Shown here: in pieces, positions 55,165 to 63,654 of the stretch
How positions within the stretch are numbered: the first letter of the stretch is position 1
Layout: each line of letters starts with the position of its first letter
NCBI GenBank assembly: GCA_002690925.1
Contig: NZGD01000237.1
Span: 1 to 64,000 of the forward strand
Source of the DNA: Rhodopirellula sp.
Lineage (GTDB): Bacteria > Planctomycetota > Planctomycetia > Pirellulales > Pirellulaceae
Length of the DNA: 64,000 nt
Direction: 5' to 3'
Program-made: the position numbers and the translations under genes
Notes under the pieces: generated by a model
Databases searched by the model: none
Told to the model about the DNA's origin: nothing
Seen by the model: only the letters and a program-made list of their open reading frames with translations

Positions 55165-57045
55165 TCAGTCGAAAGTCTGTGCAGTTTTTCTCACCGGTGG
55201 CTTTGAAGCGGTTGAGCGAACCGTAAAATAACGGTGATGTGCCCATTGGGGAATGATGTCCAGACGCCAGCAAGTCTGCTCCAGCGGACCGAGATTTGCG
55301 GCACCTTGTGGTAGACCTCCTAACGGCACCAGTGCGATAGCAGCATCGGGAAACACCACGAAACGAGTCAGTAACGCTTCAAGATGGATCTCATGGATGG
55401 TTCCCCCAATCGCAACATAATCTTGCATCTCGGCGGATGAAATTGCGTCCATGCCTGCCAATGAAAGAGCATCGTGCTTATCATCAATCAGCAAGGCGAT
55501 TTTCAGATCAGCGATTTCCTTTTCAGGTGTGAGTGCCAAGGCGACATTTGCGTAGTGGCCATTCACGAAGGGAATCACACCTGTCCGGCTTTTTGGTCCA
55601 AGCCGAAACAGGCGATTTTCTTTGATGGATTGCCCCACAAGTCGTTTGGCGGTTTCAGCGATCATCCAGTCCGAAGGTTCATTGAATGTTTTTGAAACCA
55701 TTAGCGTGTCACCGCCACGCCGCTGTGCGAAATTGGGTCGATCGTTGGTGTCGGCAGGTGCCTTGGAATTGAACAGTGCCTCGGCGGAGGCTTGTTGGCT
55801 GGATAGATAACCTGCCTGTTCATTTGCAAATCGCTTCCTCCACCTCAGCGGTTCAGTGGTTGCCCGAGTATAGGCGGCGATGTGTTTGGCGAGGTGCGGA
55901 CTTCTTTTGGTTAATTCCTTCAAGGCATTCATACATGCCTCGGAAACTTGGTGCTGATCTGTCGTTCGACGATCTAATTGACTGATTTGACGAAGTAAAT
56001 TGGTGTATGCCGTCGCGATTTGGTCTATGGGAGTTTTTTCAGCCATTGAGTTGATGATGGCTGGCAGTGTGGTCAAAGTTTCTTTCCTTAAACTGGCGAT
56101 TTCGAATGTTTTTGCATTACCTGTTTGGTCAGTGACCATCCACTCAATCGCATTGGCGCGGGTTAAATTTGCTGAAGCCTGAGACCAGAGATCGCACACT
56201 TGTGCGAAGGCTTGTGTGCCATCGCCTTGTACATTGCCGTCAAGAGTTGCAGATCCTGTCTGTTGCAGTTCCTGACGAATACGTTTCATTCGTTCGGTAG
56301 TAGCAGCAGCACTGGCAACTTCACTTTCAATTTTTTTATTCGCTTGCTTGCGATACCGCGCTCGTCGCAGTTTGTTGTATTTCAAATCTACGGTGCCGAG
56401 CAGGGACTCAAAATTGAAGAGGTATTTTTTGTGTTCCACTGGTCGAAAAAAAACCAGGGATTCACGCATCAGCATGCCTTTGGCTTCCATTTGTTTTATG
56501 AGGATTTCCGGATTGCTTTTGTTTTGCAGGCTGGCTTTTGCTTGTTGAAGAAAGATCTGGAATTGTGGTGATTCATGTCGTAGCTTTGTAATCAGGTTGA
56601 TCATCATTTGGCTTCCGTGTGGAGTTCGGGAGTATGACAAGCCAAACTGGTCAATTTGTACAGCGAGTAACAAAAGCTTTCGGCTGAGGTCACCGCCGAT
56701 TGGTTCAAACATTAATTCGAGGTGTTTTGCATCCCGACGAGCTTTCCAAAGTCGGGCGGCTGATTTTGAGATTTGTCGGTTCGAAAAACTCGCCGGATCA
56801 TCTCGCTTTGCAAACATCCGTTTCACAACCTCGAGTTCTTCTAAATATGTTTGATGTACTTCATTTGCCAAAGCCTTCGCACCATCAATCGTCGCATGAG
56901 TTTTTAATGGTAGAGATCGATCCGTGCCTGTCGGATTACCGATCGAAGGGGTGTTGCTGCCCGGAAACAGCAATGCAGTGCACACCCCGAAAATGATCAG
57001 TCGTGGCAGTTTGATGCTCATGATGGATTGAATGGAATTGAACAT
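55165..57045 (-). CDS. Exported 626-residue protein of unknown family
   Basis: A signal-like start (IKLPRLIIFGVCTALLFPGS) is followed by about 590 residues with no recognised domain. The first 400 residues are helical with many basic residues and Gln/Ala stretches (YNKLRRARYRKQANKKIESE). The last 220 look mixed alpha/beta (TGVIPFVNGHYANVALAL, DLKIALLIDDKHDALSLAG, FVVFPDAAIALVPLGGLPQG). Its start codon is one base after the stop of the lipoprotein gene, so the two are translated together. This pair faces the TelA-like set head-on with a four-base gap, which suggests but does not prove a functional link. Unknown family; confidence is in the reading frame, not in a role. Confidence 0.6.
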   Translation of the reverse strand: MFNSIQSIMSIKLPRLIIFGVCTALLFPGSNTPSIGNPTGTDRSLPLKTHATIDGAKALANEVHQTYLEELEVVKRMFAKRDDPASFSNRQISKSAARLWKARRDAKHLELMFEPIGGDLSRKLLLLAVQIDQFGLSYSRTPHGSQMMINLITKLRHESPQFQIFLQQAKASLQNKSNPEILIKQMEAKGMLMRESLVFFRPVEHKKYLFNFESLLGTVDLKYNKLRRARYRKQANKKIESEVASAAATTERMKRIRQELQQTGSATLDGNVQGDGTQAFAQVCDLWSQASANLTRANAIEWMVTDQTGNAKTFEIASLRKETLTTLPAIINSMAEKTPIDQIATAYTNLLRQISQLDRRTTDQHQVSEACMNALKELTKRSPHLAKHIAAYTRATTEPLRWRKRFANEQAGYLSSQQASAEALFNSKAPADTNDRPNFAQRRGGDTLMVSKTFNEPSDWMIAETAKRLVGQSIKENRLFRLGPKSRTGVIPFVNGHYANVALALTPEKEIADLKIALLIDDKHDALSLAGMDAISSAEMQDYVAIGGTIHEIHLEALLTRFVVFPDAAIALVPLGGLPQGAANLGPLEQTCWRLDIIPQWAHHRYFTVRSTASKPPVRKTAQTFD

Positions 57046-57046
57046 C

Positions 57047-57709
57047 TCATTTTGTTTCCTTGCGAATTACGGCCAGTACATTACCACCTTCGATGTGAAT
57101 GACGCTGTCATCAGATCCGCGTAACGAAATCATTGCCAAAGTGGCTGTCAAGACTTTGGCCGTTGAATTGTTTCGTTGAAAAGTGACAGTCATTGCCTCT
57201 CCTGGTTGTGTCATAGCCGTGGGTGACGTTTCACTCTCTTGATAATAAACGTCGCACTGAACCTTCTCTCCTGCCAGGTTTGACGCTGTGGATATGTTGG
57301 TGATGCCATGCAGCAAAAATCTTGGATAAGACCGAGAAGAGGCATCAGGATCATAGGTGGTGATCTGGACAACATTTGGTCGGCCATCACCGATTGAGAT
57401 CAAATCGAGTTCGGCGTTTGAGATGGTAATCCGATTGGGTGCGAGGTTAAGGGTGACCTCACCTGACTCGGGTCGTGTCTCCTCGACCGCTTCGACCGCG
57501 GAGTTGGTAAATGCTCTGGTTTTTGATTTGGCAGTTTCGAGAGCTTGACTCATTTCTTTCTTGGAACAGCCTGTTACCACGTTCAAGACCAAGGCCACGA
57601 TGCAAGGCAGCACAGCCATGGTTGGAGAGACCATTGCGTGTCGCAGTGGACCGCTGCTTGGGGGGATGAAATGCATCTGTGATCGAGATGAGTTCTTTGT
57701 GTTTGGCAT
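57047..57709 (-). CDS. Predicted lipoprotein
   Basis: About 220 residues from the ATG at 57709. A hydrophobic stretch (MAVLPCIVALVLNVVTGCSKK) ends in a plausible lipobox VTGC, so the protein would be lipid-anchored after cleavage before that Cys. The long N-terminal part before it (about 25 residues) makes the internal ATG at 57634 an attractive alternative start. The mature part is beta-rich with repeated strands (GEVTLNLAPNRITISNAELDLISIG, cut over two strands, and VQCDVYYQESETSP) and no Cys beyond the lipobox. Unknown family. It precedes the 626-residue exported protein with one base between them; the two likely act together outside the inner membrane. Confidence 0.65.
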   Translation of the reverse strand: MPNTKNSSRSQMHFIPPSSGPLRHAMVSPTMAVLPCIVALVLNVVTGCSKKEMSQALETAKSKTRAFTNSAVEAVEETRPESGEVTLNLAPNRITISNAELDLISIGDGRPNVVQITTYDPDASSRSYPRFLLHGITNISTASNLAGEKVQCDVYYQESETSPTAMTQPGEAMTVTFQRNNSTAKVLTATLAMISLRGSDDSVIHIEGGNVLAVIRKETK

Positions 57710-57897
57710 CACAATTCATCTGTTGGAAGAAAAGGTGGCCTAAATGACAGTTTTACGTTGATTTAGCCGGCCACCCGTAGTGGCGACAATGCAGGCTCTT
57801 AACGAACAGCAATCGAAAAAAAGTTTAGACAAGCCAGTTTTGGACTTCCCTTATTAGCTGCGTGAGAATCAAACACATGGATTCACGAAGAGGAATC

Positions 57898-59169
57898 TTA
57901 GTGCCTGTCCGCAGTGGGCGGCGGTGTTGCAAAGATAGCAAACAGCGAAAGCAAGACCATCAAACTCAGAAAGAGATAGAGAGCGGGGTCAAAGTTGCCT
58001 TGGATATCGCGGGCAACGCCCATCAGCAAGGGTCCACAACCACTGCCAGCTACCATACAGCACCATGCGGTGCCACGAATTGCACCCAGATGAGTTCGTC
58101 CGAAATACCGTACCCAAATGACGTTACCCACAGCTAGCAATAAGCCCTGTCCTGCTCCAAATAAGCCGACGAATGCGTGCAACGCGAGTTCGGTTTGTCC
58201 GAAGGAAACTGTCGCCAAGCCTGCACTGAGCATGATTGTTCCGGTGGTTAGCAGACGATTCAGTGGCAGGAAGTCTGCCAGCACGCCGCCAAGCAGTTGG
58301 GTTAATAGCATCATCAATCCAAAGGTCTTAAAAAGATTGGCAGGTACTGTTGGTTCAAATCCCAGATCGTTACAGAGAGTGAATAGATAAAAAACGATTC
58401 CTGTTCCAGCCATTGCCCAGATGGTGTTGCTGGCCGCGAGGATTGAGAAAGCACGACATCGAATGGCTTGTCGTAAGGTTAAGCATGAAGCTGAGGCATC
58501 CCATCCATCAGACGAAAGATCAGGGATGGTTTCAGCATTTCCATCAACCGTCTGCCCGATATCTTCGGGTCGATTGCAAAACAGAAAGAAGACGATGGGC
58601 AGCATGCTTGCCGAGATGATGATTGCCAACCACTCATAGGTTTCTCGCCACCCAATTGTGAGAATCGAACCATGCAACCACTCAGGAATCCACGCAAAAG
58701 CAATCGCTGTACCAATACTGATAGCCGCGGATACTCTTCCAATGCGATTGCGAAACCACATCGAAATTGTGTTACCACTGAGAAGCGAGAGTGATCCCTG
58801 ACCTAGAAAACGAAGTAAGAAAAACGCTGCCAAAAGAGAATAAAAGTTAGTTACTTTCGCAGCGAAGTAACATGCAGCAGCTAGCATTCCGATCGCAATC
58901 AAGCTGATGCCTTGCAACCCGTATCGATCAGAAAGTGGGCCTACCAACATGAGGGGAAGTGCAGCAAGTAGCGTACCTAGCATGTAGGCCAGCGATAGTT
59001 GGCTATCGCTGAGTTCCAGCGATTCACGTAGATAGGGCGTGAACGCACTGACCGCAAAAGTCTGGCCAGGGCTGGTCGCGATCTGCAGCAGCATTGCTAT
59101 GGGGATCATGACATAGCCGTAGAAAAATGGCAGCCGTTTTGCACAGGAGTGTGAAAATACGGGAATCAC
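57898..59169 (-). CDS. Major facilitator superfamily transporter
   Basis: A 423-residue protein with twelve predicted helices in two halves. The loop motif GPLSDRYGLQGISLIAIGM between helices 2 and 3 is the MFS signature. The pattern around FFLLRFLGQGSLSLLSGNTISMWF resembles the oxalate/formate antiporter and monocarboxylate-like group, but the substrate is unknown. It starts with GTG at 59169 inside the last bases of the RsmF-like gene (GTGA overlap, stop at 59166), so it is translationally coupled to it. The functional link of a transporter with an RNA methyltransferase is probably only operon organisation. Confidence 0.88.
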   Translation of the reverse strand: MIPVFSHSCAKRLPFFYGYVMIPIAMLLQIATSPGQTFAVSAFTPYLRESLELSDSQLSLAYMLGTLLAALPLMLVGPLSDRYGLQGISLIAIGMLAAACYFAAKVTNFYSLLAAFFLLRFLGQGSLSLLSGNTISMWFRNRIGRVSAAISIGTAIAFAWIPEWLHGSILTIGWRETYEWLAIIISASMLPIVFFLFCNRPEDIGQTVDGNAETIPDLSSDGWDASASCLTLRQAIRCRAFSILAASNTIWAMAGTGIVFYLFTLCNDLGFEPTVPANLFKTFGLMMLLTQLLGGVLADFLPLNRLLTTGTIMLSAGLATVSFGQTELALHAFVGLFGAGQGLLLAVGNVIWVRYFGRTHLGAIRGTAWCCMVAGSGCGPLLMGVARDIQGNFDPALYLFLSLMVLLSLFAIFATPPPTADRH

Positions 59170-60524
59170 GTTGTCAATTCACCAGACATGCGTGCTCCTG
59201 GTGGTAAATGATTTTTTCCTATCTTGCCGTTGGCCTTGACCCAGCCCAAGGGTCTTCCGTGGAATTGAATGGCATTCCATCCTGCCGCGTCGGATTCAAT
59301 CGGTTCACCGCGCATGAATTGTTGGCATGCTTTTTGATGAATCTCGATTTTGTTGATCGGCATGAGTGATGCATTGCGTCTTAGTGCACCGGCGTGAGCA
59401 GGTTTCCACGTTTGCCCTGCGCGGTGGGCGACTTCCGGGCCACCGATGGCAAGCTGTTCTACCCACTCGGGGGCGGAAGGTGAAAATCCAAGAATGACCG
59501 AATTTTTGGTGTGAAGACGCGATTCAGATTGAGTTCCTGTGTACCAGTCTGTCAGTGCGATCGGTGTTCGAATCACCTTCTTTCGCTTTTTCGGTTTTCG
59601 CGCTTCTGTGTGGTGAGAGTGTTGGATCGTGAGGGAGGCTGCAAAGCTGCCCGCACATTGATGGACATGGGGCCAACAGCGATAGCAACCGGCATCAGTT
59701 TCATGTTCTTGCAGTCCGGCAATTGGTCGCGGCGTGGCTACGCCTTGTTCAATGAGCAACCTTATTTGAGCCTCATTTTCTGCTTCAGCAAAGGTGCAGG
59801 TGCTGTAGATCAGTTGTCCGCCATCACGCACCAATTTGACAGCAGCTTCAAGGATGCGTTGCTGGCGAGAAGCACTGTGGCTGATTTGGTGAGTCGACAG
59901 AGCCGATTGGTTTTGTTTTCCCCGTGACATCATAGCTTGGCCGCTGCAGGGAGCATCTACCAATAGCAGGTCAAATGCGTGGGGTAATTGGTCCGCCAGC
60001 TTTTCAGGGTCGAGACTGGAGATGGCAAAACGATCGGAACCCGCGCGAGCCAAGTTGAGTTGTAAGGGAGCAATCCGATTGCCGATAACTTCATTGGCAA
60101 GCACAAATCCACGAGAGTCGACGTCATTGCTAGAGACTGCTTCCAGCAGGGCGGAGGCTTTGCCACCGGGGGCTGCACATAGATCGCACACGACTTTTCC
60201 ACGCAGTCCATCTCCATCGGCTCCAGCCACAGCTAAGGCCAGGAGCGAGCCAGCATCCTGTATAAAAAAGTCTCCACATGCGTACGCTACGCTACGGGCA
60301 GGTGAACCGGCATCTTCGGCAGGCCGTCGTCCCAGTCCGTACCAAGCTATTGGAGAGCTGGGAACAGGGAGGTTTACAGGATCGATTTCACGACGGTGCC
60401 GGATCACATTGCGCCATGGCTTTGCCATGGCTGCAGAGAATTCATTGAGTGAACCTGGGCAGTGTATCTGACCGAGAACTGACGCGATTTGTTCCGGAGG
60501 GAATGCGGGTTGGGCACGATTCAT
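59166..60524 (-). CDS. RsmF-like RNA (cytosine-5) methyltransferase
   Basis: A 452-residue protein of the NOL1/NOP2/Sun group. The SAM-binding motif is CDLCAAPGGKASALLEA. The acid motif is DLLLVDAPCSGQAMMSRGK, with the conserved PC cysteine that releases product, and the catalytic cysteine is in LIYSTCTFAEAENE. The C-terminal part (about 350-452) has the PUA-like extension seen in RsmF, which methylates C1407 of 16S rRNA in E. coli. The ATG at 60524 is chosen because it overlaps the stop of the small upstream gene in ATGA; an ATG at 60542 also fits. Downstream it overlaps the MFS gene by four bases. Confidence 0.9.
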   Translation of the reverse strand: MNRAQPAFPPEQIASVLGQIHCPGSLNEFSAAMAKPWRNVIRHRREIDPVNLPVPSSPIAWYGLGRRPAEDAGSPARSVAYACGDFFIQDAGSLLALAVAGADGDGLRGKVVCDLCAAPGGKASALLEAVSSNDVDSRGFVLANEVIGNRIAPLQLNLARAGSDRFAISSLDPEKLADQLPHAFDLLLVDAPCSGQAMMSRGKQNQSALSTHQISHSASRQQRILEAAVKLVRDGGQLIYSTCTFAEAENEAQIRLLIEQGVATPRPIAGLQEHETDAGCYRCWPHVHQCAGSFAASLTIQHSHHTEARKPKKRKKVIRTPIALTDWYTGTQSESRLHTKNSVILGFSPSAPEWVEQLAIGGPEVAHRAGQTWKPAHAGALRRNASLMPINKIEIHQKACQQFMRGEPIESDAAGWNAIQFHGRPLGWVKANGKIGKNHLPPGARMSGELTT

Positions 60525-60817
60525 CGCGGTCGTTGGAACCATTTCAGGACAGCCATGCCAGTTGAAATGACGCCAGCAAGCAACAGGGGAGACGTATAAG
60601 TGAACATTACAAAAGTGATTTGCGCCGTACGTGCTGAATCTTTTTCGGTCGTTTCAGGAACTTCACCCGTCACCAACATCATGATTTCATTCTGAATCGC
60701 AGGAACACGCGATGCGTAAAACAGTCCGGCGGAGATAAAAGAGAAGATCAACATCAGCATCAGCATGAATGCGATACTGATTTGGGGGAGACGATGCTGC
60801 GAAGAAGGCTGATTCAT
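60521..60817 (-). CDS. Small two-helix membrane protein
   Basis: A 98-residue protein with two transmembrane helices (ISIAFMLMLMLIFSFISAGLF and ITFVMFTYTSPLLLAGVISTG) joined by a polar loop of about 40 residues (VPETTEKDSARTAQ). It overlaps the RsmF-like start by four bases (ATGA), so it is the first gene of a three-gene coupled chain. No family recognised; a similar small protein is often seen next to planctomycete rRNA methyltransferase genes only by my impression, not by data. Confidence 0.6.
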   Translation of the reverse strand: MNQPSSQHRLPQISIAFMLMLMLIFSFISAGLFYASRVPAIQNEIMMLVTGEVPETTEKDSARTAQITFVMFTYTSPLLLAGVISTGMAVLKWFQRPR

Positions 60818-60891
60818 TACAAGACTCGGAGGCTGGTATGGTCATCCAGTCTAACCACTGCGGTCGGAAACGACGAGGCAAGAAAAACCTG

Positions 60892-61554
60892 CTATGAATC
60901 TTTGCAATAACCGCCAGTTTGTCGCTGGTGCTCGTAGAGGACAATGCCTGCTGTGGTGGCGAGGTTGAGACTGCGAACATGTTCCGAGGTAGGCAATCGA
61001 AGGGCCCGAGGATCTTCGGGGTCGAGTATGGAGGCGGGTAGCCCCGAGGTTTCCCGCCCAAAAACCAGGACGTCGCCACGGCGAAAATCTGCATCCCAAA
61101 TTGTTCGTTTTGCAAATTTCGATAAAAAGTACATCGGCCTGGGATGAAGTTGTGATACCAAGTCTTCCCAATTGACGGCGTCACCACGTTCCAGGTGGGC
61201 CCAATAGTCCAGCCCAGCCCGTCGCAGTTTGGCATCGTCCAGTTGGAAGGCCGCAGGACGTACAATCCACAGTTTTGCGTTCACCGCTACGCAGGTTCTC
61301 CCGATGTTACCCGTATTTTGGGGAATCTCAGGTTGGTAAAGCACCACGTGAGCCGAAGGCTCGTTTTCTTTCCTGCCAGGGCTGCACGCTTCTTTCTCGG
61401 CGCGGTTATCATAAGGGACATTGGTGAATTCGGGTCCACGTAGTTCCTCGGGTTGCGGTTCCATGCATTTACCTGACAAACTGTTCTGTGACGCTGCGTT
61501 CGTCGCACCATCCACGGATTGAGACTCTTCACTCGGGCTTTGTTTTTCATTCAT
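60892..61554 (-). CDS. trmL: tRNA (cytidine/uridine-34-2'-O)-methyltransferase
   Basis: A 220-residue reading frame. The enzyme part starts near residue 69 (HVVLYQPEIPQNTGNIGRTC) and contains the knotted SPOUT core with FGRETSGLPASIL and the closing RSLNLATTAGIVLYEHQRQ. TrmL methylates the wobble ribose of tRNA-Leu. Typical TrmL is about 155 residues, so the 68-residue, charged N-terminal extension is unusual and may not be translated: starts at 61464 (ATG) or at GTG codons near residue 70 are possible. The longest version begins at CAT of CATG, sharing bases with the start codon of the divergent zinc-ribbon gene. Confidence 0.88.
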   Translation of the reverse strand: MNEKQSPSEESQSVDGATNAASQNSLSGKCMEPQPEELRGPEFTNVPYDNRAEKEACSPGRKENEPSAHVVLYQPEIPQNTGNIGRTCVAVNAKLWIVRPAAFQLDDAKLRRAGLDYWAHLERGDAVNWEDLVSQLHPRPMYFLSKFAKRTIWDADFRRGDVLVFGRETSGLPASILDPEDPRALRLPTSEHVRSLNLATTAGIVLYEHQRQTGGYCKDS

Positions 61555-62242
61555 GGCGATTCAAGTCACTTGTCCAAACTGTCTGAAGCGGTTCCAGGTC
61601 AGCGACAAATTCGCTGGCAAGACCGGCCCTTGTCCCAATTGCAAGAAGGAGATCAAGGTACCGGATGCCTCCGAAGAAGTCGTCATTCATGCACCCGACG
61701 ATGGGGCACCGAAAGATCGCCAGGGCGTCAGTATTCTCAAGCCCCTGAAGCGTACCGAAACTGATGTGACCCGAAAGGGTATGTTCATCACATTTGGTGC
61801 AATTCTGCTGGCAGTCGCCGCTGCAGTTGGATTGCGGATGGGCATGGAAACGATTCCTGTTTACCTCCTCGCGATCGGGGCACTCTTCCTGGCTCCACCT
61901 CTAGTCTGGTCAGGCTACAGTTTTGTTCGCGATTCCGAGTTGGAACCATACGTTGGGCCAGATTTACGAAATCGGGTTCTAATTTTATCAGTGATTCTGG
62001 CCGCTTTATGGATGGTGTACGTCTTTGTACCCAGCTACGTGATGGAATATGATTCCCCGGCTGAGATGAGTTATCTGTGGTTTGGAATTATCTTTGCCAT
62101 CATGGTTGGTTTGGGATCACTTGCGTCGGCTGCTACTTTTGACCTCGAACCTTTGAATGGCGTGACGCTCGCCGGCTTGTATTTTATCGTGGCGGTCGTC
62201 TTGGCGTTGATCAGCGGCCTCACGCTGGCCACAAATGTTTGA
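61553..62242 (+). CDS. Zinc-ribbon membrane protein
   Basis: A 229-residue protein. The N-terminal zinc ribbon has two CPNC pairs (CPNCLKRFQVSDKFAGKTG then CPNCKKEIKVP, about 8-33). A 35-residue polar linker leads to five predicted transmembrane helices (about 75-225). The zinc ribbon resembles those heading many planctomycete membrane proteins; it may bind a protein or nucleic acid partner. Function unknown. Its ATG (61553-61555) overlaps the longest trmL start on the opposite strand. It ends four bases into the next gene if that uses a TTG start, so the HD gene may be coupled to it. Confidence 0.7.
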   Translation: MAIQVTCPNCLKRFQVSDKFAGKTGPCPNCKKEIKVPDASEEVVIHAPDDGAPKDRQGVSILKPLKRTETDVTRKGMFITFGAILLAVAAAVGLRMGMETIPVYLLAIGALFLAPPLVWSGYSFVRDSELEPYVGPDLRNRVLILSVILAALWMVYVFVPSYVMEYDSPAEMSYLWFGIIFAIMVGLGSLASAATFDLEPLNGVTLAGLYFIVAVVLALISGLTLATNV

Positions 62243-62304
62243 TACTGGATCTTCCTCTGCTGGCAAGGCCGGCTCTTTTCCACCTCCTGCCTCACTGCTT
62301 GTCC

Positions 62305-63654
62305 ATGCTGCCAGAAGTTGTCGCCCTGCATCGCATCGGATCACTTGTGCGAATTCCACCAGCACAGGATGTGCCGGTTTCTGATCGGGTGCGCCGAATT
62401 CTTGATCTAGCGCCAATGAGGCGATTGGCTTCCATCAGTCAGCTTGGGATGGTGTCGCTGGTTTATCCAGGGGCCACACATTCACGACTGGAACATTCGC
62501 TTGGGGTCTACCACAACGCTTTACGTGTTTTAGCTCGCTTTTCGTCTGATGGAGAGTTCACCGAGCGGATCACACCCGCAATGGCGGAAGCTTTTGTGCT
62601 TGCAGCTCTGATTCATGACATAGGCCACTGGCCTTATTGTCACCCCATTGAAGACATGGGTATTCGGGAGCTCGGCGAACATGAGTCTCGGATCAGACAA
62701 TGCATCTACAACAGCGGTCTCGCAGAATGTATCGATCAGGATTGGCAATGTGAGCCGTCTCAGGTGTTGGCTTTGCTGGAGCCAACGTCAGAATCGCAGG
62801 TAACAGATCAAGAAGCAGGCAATTTTTTACGCAGTTGCATTAGTGGTCCAGTGGACATTGACAAGCTTGACTATTTGCAACGTGACAGCTTGCATGCTGG
62901 CGTACCTTACGGCAGAAACTTTGACTCTGGACGTTTAATCAGTGCACTTTGCATCAACCCGGAAACATCGCGGTTAGCCATCATGGACAAAGGTCGAACG
63001 GCGGCCGAAATGATGGTCTTCTCGCGTTATGTCATGTTTAGTGAGGTTTACTGGCATCATGCGGTCAGGTCAGCAACAGCCATGTTGCAACGATGTGTCT
63101 TTTTGCTTCAGAATCGTATTGATCTTGAATCCACACTTGGGCTTGTCGATGCAACGTGGGTTGCAATGTTGCGACGGGCCGCTGAGGGCAGTGTTGCGGA
63201 ACCACTCGCGGAGGGTTTATTCGGTTCACGCCGCCGACTCTACAAGCGAGCTGCTGAATTCAATTTGGTCGAGGGTCGTGAGGTGCATCAGTCATTGGCT
63301 AGAAAACCTTATTGGTGGTTGGTTGCATGTTCAGAAAAACTGGCAGAGAGAATTTCTGCCAAGACAGGAATTCCCATCCACCCGGCAGATTTGTTGCTGG
63401 ATGCACCGCCGGTAAAATTAGAAGTTGATATTGATGTCGATGTTCTCGGTAGGGATGGGACTATTCGCACCTTGGGTGATGTTTCGCCAGTTGCTTCGGC
63501 TTTGGCAAGGCAACAATTCGATAACCAAGTCAAGCAAGTAAGAGTATTCGTGCGTGATGATTTGCGACGGGAGTTGCAAAAATTCTTGAAGCCCAGCGAC
63601 TGGGCGAATGAGTTACTGGCTTCTACTGCACTACTAGAAGAGAATGTTGTATGA
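62305..63654 (+). CDS. HD-domain phosphohydrolase (SAMHD1/YdhJ-like)
   Basis: About 449 residues from the ATG at 62305. The HD metal site is intact: THSRLEHSLGVYHNAL (His), ALIHDIGHWPYCH (HD) and ISGPVDIDKLDYLQRDSLHAG (distal Asp). The architecture matches the dNTP triphosphohydrolase/SAMHD1 superfamily, which removes phosphates from nucleotides; the exact substrate is unknown. The frame opens earlier at a TTG (62239) overlapping the zinc-ribbon stop as TTGA, which would add a hydrophobic leader of 22 residues and could be the real coupled start. The C-terminal 150 residues are less conserved. Its stop overlaps the nagB start as ATGA. Confidence 0.86.
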   Translation: MLPEVVALHRIGSLVRIPPAQDVPVSDRVRRILDLAPMRRLASISQLGMVSLVYPGATHSRLEHSLGVYHNALRVLARFSSDGEFTERITPAMAEAFVLAALIHDIGHWPYCHPIEDMGIRELGEHESRIRQCIYNSGLAECIDQDWQCEPSQVLALLEPTSESQVTDQEAGNFLRSCISGPVDIDKLDYLQRDSLHAGVPYGRNFDSGRLISALCINPETSRLAIMDKGRTAAEMMVFSRYVMFSEVYWHHAVRSATAMLQRCVFLLQNRIDLESTLGLVDATWVAMLRRAAEGSVAEPLAEGLFGSRRRLYKRAAEFNLVEGREVHQSLARKPYWWLVACSEKLAERISAKTGIPIHPADLLLDAPPVKLEVDIDVDVLGRDGTIRTLGDVSPVASALARQQFDNQVKQVRVFVRDDLRRELQKFLKPSDWANELLASTALLEENVV

